42,253 bases of DNA from Burkholderiaceae bacterium. Lineage in GTDB: Bacteria > Pseudomonadota > Gammaproteobacteria > Burkholderiales > WYBJ01. A model generated the notes under the pieces. It was not told the DNA's origin. It saw only the letters and a program-made list of their open reading frames with translations, and ran no database searches. Made by a program: the position numbers and the translations under genes. Below are positions 17,521-27,381 of the stretch, in pieces (the stretch's first letter is position 1; each line of letters begins with the position of its first letter). The DNA lies in the NCBI GenBank assembly GCA_011525945.1, contig WYBJ01000069.1, positions 1 through 42,253 of the forward strand. The letters are read 5' to 3'.

Positions 17521-20500
17521 ATGGCTGAAGAAGTGCAGCCGAGGCGATTCAAGGATGTCCTGAACGACGAGGTTGATCTCATCGCTAGCGCACGCGGTGC
17601 GTGCGCGCTGGGCGGCGAGACGATCGAGCCGCCCGCCGCGGGCGACGAGGCAGCCGCGATGGATCGCGCGCGCAGAGCGAGTCTGGTCGGCCTGGCCTTG
17701 TCGGGCGGCGGTATCCGCAGCGCAACCTTCAATCTCGGCATACTGCAATCGCTCGCCCGCTTCGGACTGCTCGCGCGCTTCGACTATCTGTCCACGGTCT
17801 CCGGCGGCGGCTATATCGGCGCCTGGTTGTCGGCGTGGATCCATCGCCACCCTCAGGGTCTGCGCGGCGTGCAGCAGGCGATGCGCGACGGCGTCGCGGG
17901 CGAGAAGCCTGAACCGAAAGAGATCGGCTGGCTGCGCGATTACAGCAACTACCTCATGCTGCGGCTTGGATTCTTCAGCGGCGACAGTTGGTCCACCGTC
18001 GCGATCTACCTGCGTAACCTTTGGCTCAACCTCGCGCTGATCGTTGTCTGCCTAGGGTTCGCGATGTTGCTGCCGCGACTGCTGGTGCGTGCACTCGACG
18101 CAGTGCCCGGGAGCTGGTTCGGCCCGGTCGGGACCGGTTTGATCGCGCTTTCGGTTGCCTGCATTCTGCTCAATTCAAACGTGGTCAATCCGCTGTGGCG
18201 GTCGTTGCGCACGCAGCCCGGCGTGCTGCTGGGTATCGTCCTGCCCGGAGCGATCGGAGCGCTCTTCCTGGCGCATGCGCTGATCGTCGACTTCCCGCTG
18301 GCGGCCGGGATGCGCGCCTTCCTCGCGTCGCTGCGCGAACCGATGTTCGCCGCAGCGCAGATGTGGCCTTCGTCCTGGTGGCCCCGATCGGCATTTTCAC
18401 CGACGCTTTGGCCGCAAACGCTGTGGCCGGTGCAGCAACCGATGCATATGACCTCGTGGGTGCTCGCCGGCGCCGTGATCTACACGCTGCCCTGGGCTCT
18501 GGGTGCGGCCGTGAGCCTGTTCTTTCCGGCGAGCGGGCGCTTTCGATGGGATTACGTGGTGTTGTGGGCGCCACTTGCCGGGGCATTGATGGCTTGGATG
18601 TGCTACGGCTACTCGGTCGTTGCCGTGCAGGTGGCGGTGTCGCATTGGGAGGCTTCGTCATGGCTCATCACGGCGTTCGGCGTGCCTGTGCTCCTGAGCA
18701 TCATCGCATTCGGACTGGTACTGCACATCGGTCTTGTCAGCCGTGGTTTCAGCGAGGACGTACGCGAATGGTGGGGGCGCCTGGGCGGTTGGGCAACGCT
18801 CGTCATGCTCGCCTGGGGGATGGGCTTTGCGGTGGTCATCTACGCACCCGCGGCAGTCGGCTGGGCCGGTGAATGGATGGCAGCGTTCAGCATCGGCTGG
18901 ATCGCGACCACGGTCCTGGGGGTGTTGCTCGGGAGGGCGGCATCGACCCCGGTGTTGCGTTTCGGCCGCATCGTGCACTCGATAACCCTGGCGCTTCCCT
19001 ACGTCTTCGTCGCAGGACTGATCGTCGCGGTGGCGATCGGCATGCACTGGGCGCTCGCGCCCGACCCGCTGTTGTGCGCCGCCGATGCGGGTGCGACCGG
19101 ATTGACCGCGGCGGGCACGCCGCTCGACGGCGTACCGCCCGTACCGGATTTCTCGCAGCATGCGACGATCGCCTACTGCGAGCTCGCAATGACGCGTAGC
19201 GGCGAGCTCCTGATGCTGATGCTCGGGCTTGCCGCCCTCGCGAGCGTGCTCTCATCGCGGGTCGATGTAAACGTCTTCTCGTTGGCGCCCCTGTACCGCA
19301 ATCGCTTGCTGCGCTGTTACTTCGGCGCCAGCCGGACGATTCGGCATCCGCATCCGTTCACCGGCTTCGATCGCGAGGACGACGTCGCGCTTGCCGATCT
19401 CGCCGGCCCGCGCCAACGGCCATATCCGATCATCAACACGGCAATCAACCTCACCACCGGACAGAAGCTCGCCTGGCAGCAGCGCAAGGCCGGTTCGTTC
19501 GTATTTACGCCGCTGTATTGCGGCTACCAGATGCCCGAGGAGGGCAGCTCGCGCTGGGTTGGGCGCTACTGCGCCACGCACGACTATGTGAGCGCGGCAT
19601 CGCGATTCCATCGTCGAGGCTCGCTCGCACTCTCGAATGCCGTCACCATCTCGGGGGCGGCTGCGAGCCCGAATGCCGGCTACCACTCCTCGCCCACGGT
19701 CGCCTTCCTGCTCACCGTGTTCAGCGTGCGCCTCGGCAGTTGGTTCCAGAATCCGCGCCGGCCCGAGGTGTGGGCGAGGCCCGGCCCGAGCCAGAGCCTG
19801 GGACCACTGCTGAGCGAGCTGTTCGGCATGTCGAACGACCGCCGTGATTTCGTCTACCTGAGCGACGGCGGTCATTTCGAGAATCTCGGCATCTACGAGC
19901 TGGTGCGCCGGCACTGTCGCTTCATCGTCGCGTGCGACGCAAGCTGCGATCCGAAGAGTACGTTCGAGGATCTCGGTAATGCGATCAGGAAGTGCCGCGT
20001 CGATCTCGGGGTCGACATCGAGATCGACACCAGCGCGCTCGTGCCCCGGGGCGATTCGCGCCTGAGCCCGCACCACTGCGCCCTCGGGCTCATCCGCTAC
20101 GATCGCGCGCAGCCGGTCACAGGCGGCGTCGGCTACCTGCTCTACATCAAGACGACGATGTGCGGCGCCGAGCCGCAAGACGTCGCCCAGTACCGTAACG
20201 AGCACCCGGAGTTCCCGCACCAGAGCACGGTCGACCAGTTTTTCGATGAGCCGCAGTTCGAGAGCTATCGCCGGCTCGGATTGCACATCGGCGATGTCGT
20301 GCTGCGAAGTGCGGTCGCGCGTGCGCGCACCGACGAGTTCCGGGCGCACGATGCGAAGCGCGGCGACGACCCCGCCGACATCGACGTCGAGCGCCTGTTC
20401 AAGGAGCTACGCCAGCTCTGGTTCCCGAGCCTGCGGCTTGCCGAGGGCGCCCTGACGCGTCATGGCGAGGCGCTCGATCGCATCCTCGATCGCATTCGCA

Positions 20501-21354
20501 GCGACGAGAGGTTGCGCTTCCTCGATCGCCAACTCAATCCCGAATGGCCGCATCTCGAGCACGAAGTTGGCGCCGAATCGCGCGCGCAGGACTGGCTGCC
20601 CAACGACGTGTTGGCGCTGCGCGCGGCGTTTTACCTGTGCGAGTCGATCATCCAGCTCATGCAAAGCGTCTACATCGACGTGAATCTCGAGTCGAACCAC
20701 GACCATCCCGACAATCGCGGCTGGATGAATCTGTTCCGTCGTTTCGCCGCGGCCGGCATGGTGCGCGTCACCTGGGCGGTATCGAGCGCATCGTGTGGCG
20801 CGCGCTTTCAGAGCTTCTGCCAGCATCACCTGGGGCTCGGCGATTCGCCGATTGCGATCGATGCCGAGCTGAGCGTCGCGGAGTTGCGCGAAAAGAGCTC
20901 CCAAGCCCTGGCGAGCGTGCTGGAAGCGAATGCCATCGAGGCGTTGCATCGCAGCGGCGAGGTGGTCGATACGGACCGGGTCGTGCGTTTTGCCCTGACC
21001 GTGCGCAGCGCGCTTTCGTCCGCTGCGGCGCAATCGACGTTCGGTTTTCCGGTCGCGTTCGCGGTGTTGCGCGCCCGGCCGCAGCACCCTGGGTGCTGGG
21101 GATTACGCTATTTTCGCGTCGCCGACCACATGCAGCGCATGGGCGTGGGGTGGTCCGCGCTGCTCGCGCTGCTCGCCGCCTATCCGCACACGGAGCTCGA
21201 TGTCGCCACGCGAGCACCGCAGCTGCGCCTCGCGCATACCGCCGCCGACCGCGATCGCTTCGAGCGCATGTTCCGGGCGGCGAGTCGTGTCAGTTCGCGC
21301 GCGTCGCAGCCCGTGGCTGGGCCGGTTTCGCCAGGTCGAGAAACGCTTCCTTGA
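17521..21354 (+). CDS. Giant patatin-like phospholipase with inserted multi-pass membrane domain
   Basis: 1277 residues. The patatin oxyanion motif GLALSGGGIRSATFNLG is at 58-73 and the nucleophile S94 lies in STVSGGGYIGAWL. The catalytic partner D782 is in YLSDGGHFENLGIYELV, almost 700 residues later, where ordinary patatins have about 140. The gap holds roughly ten hydrophobic segments (about 166-190, 203-220, 233-256, 323-350, 365-388, 400-425, 441-463, 466-488, 496-520 and 563-580). After the dyad comes a soluble C-terminal region of about 400 residues that I do not recognise. ATG at 17521 is preceded by GGAGGAG with nine-base spacing; ATG 17503 is possible. The 3' end overlaps mfd by 65 bases. 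A membrane-bound lipid hydrolase is likely; substrate unknown. Confidence 0.85.
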   Translation: MAEEVQPRRFKDVLNDEVDLIASARGACALGGETIEPPAAGDEAAAMDRARRASLVGLALSGGGIRSATFNLGILQSLARFGLLARFDYLSTVSGGGYIGAWLSAWIHRHPQGLRGVQQAMRDGVAGEKPEPKEIGWLRDYSNYLMLRLGFFSGDSWSTVAIYLRNLWLNLALIVVCLGFAMLLPRLLVRALDAVPGSWFGPVGTGLIALSVACILLNSNVVNPLWRSLRTQPGVLLGIVLPGAIGALFLAHALIVDFPLAAGMRAFLASLREPMFAAAQMWPSSWWPRSAFSPTLWPQTLWPVQQPMHMTSWVLAGAVIYTLPWALGAAVSLFFPASGRFRWDYVVLWAPLAGALMAWMCYGYSVVAVQVAVSHWEASSWLITAFGVPVLLSIIAFGLVLHIGLVSRGFSEDVREWWGRLGGWATLVMLAWGMGFAVVIYAPAAVGWAGEWMAAFSIGWIATTVLGVLLGRAASTPVLRFGRIVHSITLALPYVFVAGLIVAVAIGMHWALAPDPLLCAADAGATGLTAAGTPLDGVPPVPDFSQHATIAYCELAMTRSGELLMLMLGLAALASVLSSRVDVNVFSLAPLYRNRLLRCYFGASRTIRHPHPFTGFDREDDVALADLAGPRQRPYPIINTAINLTTGQKLAWQQRKAGSFVFTPLYCGYQMPEEGSSRWVGRYCATHDYVSAASRFHRRGSLALSNAVTISGAAASPNAGYHSSPTVAFLLTVFSVRLGSWFQNPRRPEVWARPGPSQSLGPLLSELFGMSNDRRDFVYLSDGGHFENLGIYELVRRHCRFIVACDASCDPKSTFEDLGNAIRKCRVDLGVDIEIDTSALVPRGDSRLSPHHCALGLIRYDRAQPVTGGVGYLLYIKTTMCGAEPQDVAQYRNEHPEFPHQSTVDQFFDEPQFESYRRLGLHIGDVVLRSAVARARTDEFRAHDAKRGDDPADIDVERLFKELRQLWFPSLRLAEGALTRHGEALDRILDRIRSDERLRFLDRQLNPEWPHLEHEVGAESRAQDWLPNDVLALRAAFYLCESIIQLMQSVYIDVNLESNHDHPDNRGWMNLFRRFAAAGMVRVTWAVSSASCGARFQSFCQHHLGLGDSPIAIDAELSVAELREKSSQALASVLEANAIEALHRSGEVVDTDRVVRFALTVRSALSSAAAQSTFGFPVAFAVLRARPQHPGCWGLRYFRVADHMQRMGVGWSALLALLAAYPHTELDVATRAPQLRLAHTAADRDRFERMFRAASRVSSRASQPVAGPVSPGRETLP

Positions 21355-24300
21355 TGGCCGCGATGCGCACTGCGATATCGCCGACGGGGATGGCGATGCG
21401 CAGCCGGTCCTGGCCCGCGAAGCGGTAGTTGCGCCGGGTCTGGACGAGTTGGATCACGCGCGCCGGGTCGATGTCGGCGTGGCGCCCGAACTGCAGCTGC
21501 ACGATCTCGGAGCCGGCGTCGATGCGCGTTATGCCTAGCGGTGTTCCCAGGATGCGCAGGCGGTGCATCTCGACCAGCACCTGCGTGGGCAGCGGCGGCA
21601 GGCCGAAACGGTCGATCAGCTCCTCGGTGATCTCGTCCAGCGTCTCGATCGAATCGCAGCTTGCCATGCGCTTGTACAGCACCAGGCGCTCGTGCACGTC
21701 GCTGCAATAGTCGTCGGGCAGCAGCGCCGGACAGTGCAGATTGATCTCGGTGGCGATCGCGAGCGGCTCGGTCAGATCGGGTTCCTCGCCGCGCTTTAGC
21801 GCCTGCACGGCGGACTGCAGCATGGAGGCGTAGAGATTGAACCCGACTTCGGCCATCTCGCCGCTCTGGTCCTCGCCCAGCACTTCGCCCGCGCCCCGGA
21901 TTTCGAGGTCGTGCATGGCGAGATAGAACCCCGAGCCCAGCTCCTCCATCGTCTGAATCGCCTCCAGGCGCTTGCGCGCCTGCGCGCTGACCGCCTCCTC
22001 GTTCGGGATCAGCAGATAGGCGTAAGCCTGGTGATGCGAGCGGCCGACCCGACCGCGAAGCTGGTGCAGCTGGGCGAGGCCGAAGCGGTCGGCGCGGTCG
22101 ATGACGATGGTATTGGCCGTCGGCACGTCGATACCTGTCTCGATGATGGTCGTGCACAGCAGCACGTTGAAGCGCTGCTGGTAGAAATCGCGCATCGCCT
22201 GCTCGAGCTCGCGCTCGCGCATCTGGCCATGCGCAACGCGGATGCGGGCCTCGGGCACCAGGCGCGCGAGCGATTCTTCCTGGCGTCCGATGGTGTCGAT
22301 GTCGTTGTGCAGGAAGTACGCCTGACCGCCGCGTTTCAGCTCGCGCAGCAGCGCCTCGCGAACGAGCCCCGCGCTGGTTGGCGAGACGAATGTCTTGATG
22401 GCGAGCCGGCGCTGGGGTGCGGTGGCGATGACGGAAAAGTCGCGCAAGCCTTCCAGCGCCATGGCGAGCGTGCGCGGGATGGGGGTGGCCGTGAGCGTGA
22501 GCACGTCGACTTCCGAGCGCAGCGCCTTCAATCGCTCCTTCTGGCGCACGCCGAAGCGATGCTCCTCGTCGATGATGACAAGCCCGAGCTGCTTGAACCG
22601 GATGTCCGGCTGGATCAGCTTGTGCGTGCCCACGACGATGTCGATCTCGCCGCGGCCGAGCCCTTCGAGCGTGCGCGCGACCTCCTTTCCGGAGCGGAAG
22701 CGCGACAGCTCGGCAATCTTCACCGGCCAGTCGGCGAAGCGATCGGAGAAGGTCTGGAAGTGCTGCTCGGCAAGGAGCGTGGTCGGCACCAGCACCGCGA
22801 CCTGGCGCCCATCCATCACCGCCACGAACGCGGCGCGCAGCGCCACCTCGGTCTTGCCGAAACCCACGTCGCCGCAAATGAGACGGTCCATCGGTTTGCC
22901 GTCCTGCAGGTCGTGCACCGTGGCGCTGATCGCGGCGGCCTGGTCGCTCGTTTCCTCGAAGGCAAACGCATCGCAGAACGCCTCGTAGTCGTGCGGTTTC
23001 AACTCGAAGCGATGCCCCGTGCGCGCAGCGCGTTGCGCATACAGGTGCAGCAACTCAGCCGCGGTATCGCGCACCTGCTGCGCAGCGCGCCGTTTCGCCT
23101 TCTCCCATTGCCCGCTGCCGAGCGCGGAGAGCGTCACCTGGTCGGCCGCAGCCCCTGCGTAACGCCCGATCAGATGCAGTTGCGTCACCGGTACGTAGAG
23201 CTTGTCGGAGTTGGCGAACTCGAGCATCAGGTACTCGCTCGCGCCGTCGCCGAGGTCGAGCGTCTGTAGGCCCTGGTAGCGGGCGATGCCGTGTCCTTCG
23301 TGCACCACCGGGTCGCCGATGCGGATCTCGGACAGGTCGCGCACCATCGCCTCGGCTCCGATGCGCTTTGTGCCTTCGCGCACGCCGCGCGTGCGCGCCT
23401 GCGCGGCATAGAGTTCGTTCTCGGTGACGATGGCAATGCCGTGCGCAGGGAGCAAGAAGCCGCTGGCAAGCGGTGCGACACCGAGCATCGCCTTGGCGTC
23501 GTGGTTACGAAATGCTGTAAAGTCCGTGCAGGTCGGCAAGCGCAGACCGTATTCGGCGAAGTAGGCAGCCATCGTCTCTCGCCGCCCGAGGCTGTCGGCT
23601 GCCACCAGCACGCGACCCTCGAAGTGCTCGATGAACGATTTGAGCCGCCGCAGCGGATCGTCGGCACGCCGTTCGACCGAGATCGCAGGCAACGGTGCGC
23701 TCGGACACACGTTGCCGGTGCGTGCCGGCGGGGGTTCGGTCTGATCGGCGGCGCGTACCTCGAGCTCGATGCGAGCGAACGGCTTGATCGCGCCGAAGAG
23801 TTCATCCTGCGCGAGGAAGAGTTCGGCCGGCTCCAGCAGCGGTCGATCGGGATCGCCGCGCATGAGTTTGTGGCGCGCGTGCGTGTCCTCCCAGAAGCGG
23901 GCGATTGCGGCGCCGATATCGCCGTGTAGGCCGATCAGCGTATCGGGCGGAATGTAGTCGGTCAGCCGCGCCGTGCTCTCGAAGAACAGCGGCAGGTAGT
24001 ATTCGATGCCGGCCGGGACGCCGCCGCGGCCGATCGTCCTGTAGATCTCGCGTTTTGCCGGGTCGCCCTCGAAGCGCTCGCGGAAGCGGCGCCGGAAGGA
24101 CGCGCGCGCGTCGTCATCGAGCGGAAACTCGCGCCCCGGCAGCAGCCGCACATCGTTCACCTTGTAGACGGTGCGCTGCGTGTCGACATCGAAGGTGCGC
24201 AGGCTCTCGATCTCGCGATCTTCCAGGTCGATCCGGTAGGGCAGCGCGGCACCCATCGGGAAGAGGTCGATCAAACCGCCGCGCACGCAGTACTCGCCCG

Positions 24301-24766
24301 GGGCGATGACTTGCGTGACGTGGCTATAGCCTGCAAGCGCGAGCTGACTGCGGAAACGCTCGAGGTCGAGCGTCTGGCCCTGCTTGAGAAAGAACGTGCG
24401 CGCGGCAAGGTACTGCGCGGGCGTGAGCCGGTACAACGCGCTCGACACGGGCACGGTGACCACGTCGAACGCGCGCTGTGTCATGTGGTAGAGCGTTGCA
24501 AGGCGGTCGGACACCAGATCGTGATGCGGCGAAATCTGGTCGTACGGCAGCGTCTCCCAATCGGGAAGCAGCAGCACGCGCAGCTTCGGCGCGAAGTAAG
24601 GCAATTCGAGCGTCAGGCGCTGCGCATCGGCTGCTGCCGCGGTCAGCACGACCAGCGGCCGACCGTTCGCAGCGAGTTCGGCGAGCGCCAGCGCGTCGGC
24701 CGAGCCGACGAGTCCCGAATAACGATGCCGCATGCCGGCGGCGGGCGGGGGAGCAGTGAGCATCAT
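21290..24766 (-). CDS. mfd: Transcription-repair coupling factor Mfd
   Basis: SF2 translocase of 1158 residues that removes RNA polymerase stalled at lesions and recruits UvrA. Order seen: a UvrB-like N-terminal half (PDWETLPYDQISPHHDLVSDRL in blocks), the RNA polymerase-interacting CarD-like domain (IGDPVVHEGHGIARYQGL, then YLMLEFANSDKLYVPV), Walker A GDVGFGKTEVALRAAF near residue 630, the DEEH box IIDEEHRFGVRQKERL, TLTATPIPRTLAMAL, and the C-terminal UvrA-binding region. ATG at 24766 (or 24763) matches the expected N-terminus, but the ribosome site is poor. Its last 65 bases overlap the convergent patatin gene. Confidence 0.97.
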   Translation of the reverse strand: MMLTAPPPAAGMRHRYSGLVGSADALALAELAANGRPLVVLTAAAADAQRLTLELPYFAPKLRVLLLPDWETLPYDQISPHHDLVSDRLATLYHMTQRAFDVVTVPVSSALYRLTPAQYLAARTFFLKQGQTLDLERFRSQLALAGYSHVTQVIAPGEYCVRGGLIDLFPMGAALPYRIDLEDREIESLRTFDVDTQRTVYKVNDVRLLPGREFPLDDDARASFRRRFRERFEGDPAKREIYRTIGRGGVPAGIEYYLPLFFESTARLTDYIPPDTLIGLHGDIGAAIARFWEDTHARHKLMRGDPDRPLLEPAELFLAQDELFGAIKPFARIELEVRAADQTEPPPARTGNVCPSAPLPAISVERRADDPLRRLKSFIEHFEGRVLVAADSLGRRETMAAYFAEYGLRLPTCTDFTAFRNHDAKAMLGVAPLASGFLLPAHGIAIVTENELYAAQARTRGVREGTKRIGAEAMVRDLSEIRIGDPVVHEGHGIARYQGLQTLDLGDGASEYLMLEFANSDKLYVPVTQLHLIGRYAGAAADQVTLSALGSGQWEKAKRRAAQQVRDTAAELLHLYAQRAARTGHRFELKPHDYEAFCDAFAFEETSDQAAAISATVHDLQDGKPMDRLICGDVGFGKTEVALRAAFVAVMDGRQVAVLVPTTLLAEQHFQTFSDRFADWPVKIAELSRFRSGKEVARTLEGLGRGEIDIVVGTHKLIQPDIRFKQLGLVIIDEEHRFGVRQKERLKALRSEVDVLTLTATPIPRTLAMALEGLRDFSVIATAPQRRLAIKTFVSPTSAGLVREALLRELKRGGQAYFLHNDIDTIGRQEESLARLVPEARIRVAHGQMRERELEQAMRDFYQQRFNVLLCTTIIETGIDVPTANTIVIDRADRFGLAQLHQLRGRVGRSHHQAYAYLLIPNEEAVSAQARKRLEAIQTMEELGSGFYLAMHDLEIRGAGEVLGEDQSGEMAEVGFNLYASMLQSAVQALKRGEEPDLTEPLAIATEINLHCPALLPDDYCSDVHERLVLYKRMASCDSIETLDEITEELIDRFGLPPLPTQVLVEMHRLRILGTPLGITRIDAGSEIVQLQFGRHADIDPARVIQLVQTRRNYRFAGQDRLRIAIPVGDIAVRIAAIKEAFLDLAKPAQPRAATRAN

Positions 24767-25005
24767 GAGTGAGCCAACGAGTGCGGCGCCGAACAATCGT
24801 GCGCCTCGGCACGCACGTTCCGCGCACTCGGGCATCCCATGCCACGCCAGCGGCTGCGATTATATCGTCGCGCAGGGTCGATCCACCGACATGCGGGCGG
24901 CTGTGGAGGCGCGCTCTCGGGCGGGTATACTGGCCTGTATTTGCCGGGATGGGTTGCAGGCCGGGCTGCTTCGTTCACCACGCAGGTTCGACAAGGAGAT
25001 GCGCG
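24767..25005 (+). other. Divergent region between mfd and metY
   Basis: 239 bases. A TATACT hexamer at 24926-24931 could be a -10 box for metY, but there is no matching -35. AAGGAGAT at 24993-25000 is the metY ribosome site. I looked for a SAM or SAH riboswitch, expected for a methionine gene, and could not make one out. Confidence 0.4.
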
Positions 25006-26277
25006 ATGAAATTCGAGACGATCGCCGTGCACGGCGGCTATTCGCCGGAGCCGACCACCAGAGCAGTCGCGGTGCCGATCTACCAGACTGCGTCGTACGC
25101 GTTCGACAACACCCAACACGGCGCCGATCTGTTCGATCTCAAGGTGCAGGGCAACATCTACACGCGCATCATGAACCCGACCCAGGACGTGCTGGAGAAG
25201 CGGGTAGCGCAGATGGAGGGTGGGATCGCAGGTCTAGCGCTCGCTTCGGGCCAGGCGGCGGTCACCTATTCGATCATGACCATCACCGAGGCGGGCGACA
25301 ACGTCGTGTCGGCCTCTACGCTCTACGGCGGCACCTACAACCTGTTCGCGCACACGCTGCCGCAGTTCGGCGTCGAGGTCCGCTTCGCCGACTATCGCGA
25401 ACCGGGTGCGTTCGAGCGCCTGATCGACGCCAAGACCAAGGCCATATTCTGCGAGTCGATCGGCAATCCTCTGGGAAACATCACCGACTTCGAGCGTCTG
25501 GCCGACATCGCGCATCACCATGGCGTGCCGCTGATTGTCGACAACACGGTTTCCACGCCGTATCTATGCCGGCCGTTCGAGCACGGCGCCGACATCGTGG
25601 TGCACTCGCTCACGAAGTATCTTGGTGGCCACGGCAACTCGATCGCCGGCATGATCGTTGATTCGGGCAACTTCCCTTGGGCGCAACACAAGGCCAAATT
25701 CCGGCGCCTCAACGAGCCCGATGTTTCCTACCATGGCGTGGTTTATACCGAAGCGCTCGGCGCCGCCGCCTACATCGGCCGCGCGCGCGTCGTGCCGCTG
25801 CGCAATACCGGAGCGGCCATCAGCCCGTTCAACGCGTTTCTCGTGCTGCAGGGGATCGAAACGCTGGCGCTGCGCATGGAGCGCATCTGCGAGAACACGC
25901 TCAAGGTCGCGCAGTTCCTCAAGGCGCATCCCAAGGTGGGTTGGGTGAACTATGCCGGCATGCCGAACCATAGCGACTACCCGCTGGTGCAGAAATATCT
26001 GGGCGGGCGCGCTTCGGGCATCCTCACGTTCGGTGTGAACGGCGGGCGCGAGGCAGGTGCACGCTTCCAGGATGCGCTCAAGCTGGTGGTGCGGTTGGTC
26101 AATATCGGCGACTGCAAGTCGCTCGCCTGCCATCCCGCTTCGACCACGCACCGGCAGCTATCCGCGGAAGAGTTGGCGAAAGCCGGTGTGACCGAGGAGA
26201 CGGTGCGTCTTTCGATCGGCATCGAGCACATCGACGATATCGTCGCCGATCTCGATCAGGCGCTGACGGCGGTTTGA
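25006..26277 (+). CDS. metY: O-acetylhomoserine sulfhydrylase (PLP, MetY type)
   Basis: 423-residue member of the Cys/Met-metabolism PLP family. It makes homocysteine from O-acetylhomoserine and sulfide, a direct sulfhydrylation route to methionine. The PLP lysine is K204 in HSLTKYLGGHG. The N-terminus MKFETIAVHGGYSPEPTTRA, then VPIYQTASYAFD and ESIGNPLGNITD, is characteristic of the O-acetylhomoserine branch rather than cystathionine enzymes. The frame is open upstream, but ATG 25006 has a strong AAGGAGAT site. Its stop lies one base from the end of the convergent amrS. Confidence 0.94.
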   Translation: MKFETIAVHGGYSPEPTTRAVAVPIYQTASYAFDNTQHGADLFDLKVQGNIYTRIMNPTQDVLEKRVAQMEGGIAGLALASGQAAVTYSIMTITEAGDNVVSASTLYGGTYNLFAHTLPQFGVEVRFADYREPGAFERLIDAKTKAIFCESIGNPLGNITDFERLADIAHHHGVPLIVDNTVSTPYLCRPFEHGADIVVHSLTKYLGGHGNSIAGMIVDSGNFPWAQHKAKFRRLNEPDVSYHGVVYTEALGAAAYIGRARVVPLRNTGAAISPFNAFLVLQGIETLALRMERICENTLKVAQFLKAHPKVGWVNYAGMPNHSDYPLVQKYLGGRASGILTFGVNGGREAGARFQDALKLVVRLVNIGDCKSLACHPASTTHRQLSAEELAKAGVTEETVRLSIGIEHIDDIVADLDQALTAV

Positions 26278-26278
26278 G

Positions 26279-27376
26279 TTACGCGAACTGCCGCAGGCGC
26301 ACCGGAATGCGCCGCCTTCCGAACTGGCCGCGGAACGGCCGATAACGCCCCGCGATTGCGCCGCCGCAGCCGGGGCAGGTGCCGTCGGCATTGAGCCGAT
26401 AGCTGCGGATCTCGTACCAGTCGCGCACGATGAGCGCCATAGCGCAGTGCGGGCAGTACGTCGTATCGCCGTCGCGGTCGTGCACGTTGCCGGTGTAGAC
26501 GTAATGCAAGCCTGCGGCGCGGGCGATCGCGCGCGCGCGGCTGAGCGTCGCCGCCGGCGTGCGTTCGATATCGGTCATCTTGAAGTCGGGATGGAAGGCG
26601 CTGAAGTGCAGCGGCACATCCGGGCCGAGATTGCGCATGATCCACGCGCACTCGGCATCGAGCTCCTCATCCGAATCGTTCCTGCCCGGGATGAGCAAGG
26701 TAGTGATCTCGAACCAGACTTGGGTCTCCTGCTTGAGATATACGAGCGTGTCGAGCACCGGCTGCAGGTGAGCACCGCAGAGTTTGACATAGAACTCGTC
26801 GGTGAACGCCTTCAGATCCACGTTGGCGGCGTCCATACCGGCGAAGAATTCGCGCCGCGCCTCGCGCCCGATATAGCCGGCGGTCACCGCCACCGTCTTC
26901 ACGCCGTGCGCGTGACAGGCCGCGGCGACGTCGAGCGCGTATTCGGCGAAAATCACCGGATCGTTGTAGGTGAACGCAACCGATGTGCATCCGCTGTCGC
27001 GCGCGGCGCGGGCAATGACCTCGGGCGCGGCTTCATCGGCCAGGCGATGCATGTCGCGGGATTTGCTGATGTCCCAGTTCTGGCAGAACTTGCAGGCAAG
27101 ATTGCACCCGGCGGTGCCGAACGAGAGCACCGCGCTGCCGGGGTAGAACTGGTTGAGCGGCTTTTTCTCGATCGGATCGATGCAAAAGCCGGACGATCGG
27201 CCGTAGGTCGTCAGCAACATCCGATCCCCCGAGCGCATCCGCACGAAGCATGCCCCGCGCTGACCCTCATGCAGCCTGCAGTCGCGCGGGCACAGGTCGC
27301 ACTGCATGCGCCCGTCGGGCAGCAAGTGCCAATAACGCCCGGGGTGGTCGTGCCCCGCTCTATCGGCTCGATCCAT
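26279..27376 (-). CDS. amrS: AmmeMemoRadiSam system radical SAM enzyme AmrS
   Basis: Radical SAM protein related to pyruvate formate-lyase activases. Counting from ATG 27376 it has 365 residues. An N-terminal Cys-rich stretch (CDLCPRDC, then GACFVR) is followed by CIDPIEKKPLNQF and the radical SAM motif GCNLACKFCQN (C91, C95, C98). The C-terminus has two CxxC pairs (YCPHC and TCPGC), a likely zinc ribbon. The start is uncertain: ATG 27376 lies five bases after the amrBA stop, while ATG 27406 would overlap it by 25 bases; neither has a good ribosome site. Pairing with Memo and AMMECR1 domains defines the AmmeMemoRadiSam system, whose reaction is not known to me. Confidence 0.92.
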   Translation of the reverse strand: MDRADRAGHDHPGRYWHLLPDGRMQCDLCPRDCRLHEGQRGACFVRMRSGDRMLLTTYGRSSGFCIDPIEKKPLNQFYPGSAVLSFGTAGCNLACKFCQNWDISKSRDMHRLADEAAPEVIARAARDSGCTSVAFTYNDPVIFAEYALDVAAACHAHGVKTVAVTAGYIGREARREFFAGMDAANVDLKAFTDEFYVKLCGAHLQPVLDTLVYLKQETQVWFEITTLLIPGRNDSDEELDAECAWIMRNLGPDVPLHFSAFHPDFKMTDIERTPAATLSRARAIARAAGLHYVYTGNVHDRDGDTTYCPHCAMALIVRDWYEIRSYRLNADGTCPGCGGAIAGRYRPFRGQFGRRRIPVRLRQFA

Positions 27377-27381
27377 GCGAT

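Noticed and set aside
21180..22877. 565-codon frame on the same strand as mfd
   Set aside because: Reads mfd helicase DNA out of frame, with Arg/Ala-rich content and no motif.
24836..25005. SAM or SAH riboswitch before metY
   Set aside because: Searched because metY is a methionine gene, but no conserved riboswitch core could be aligned by eye.
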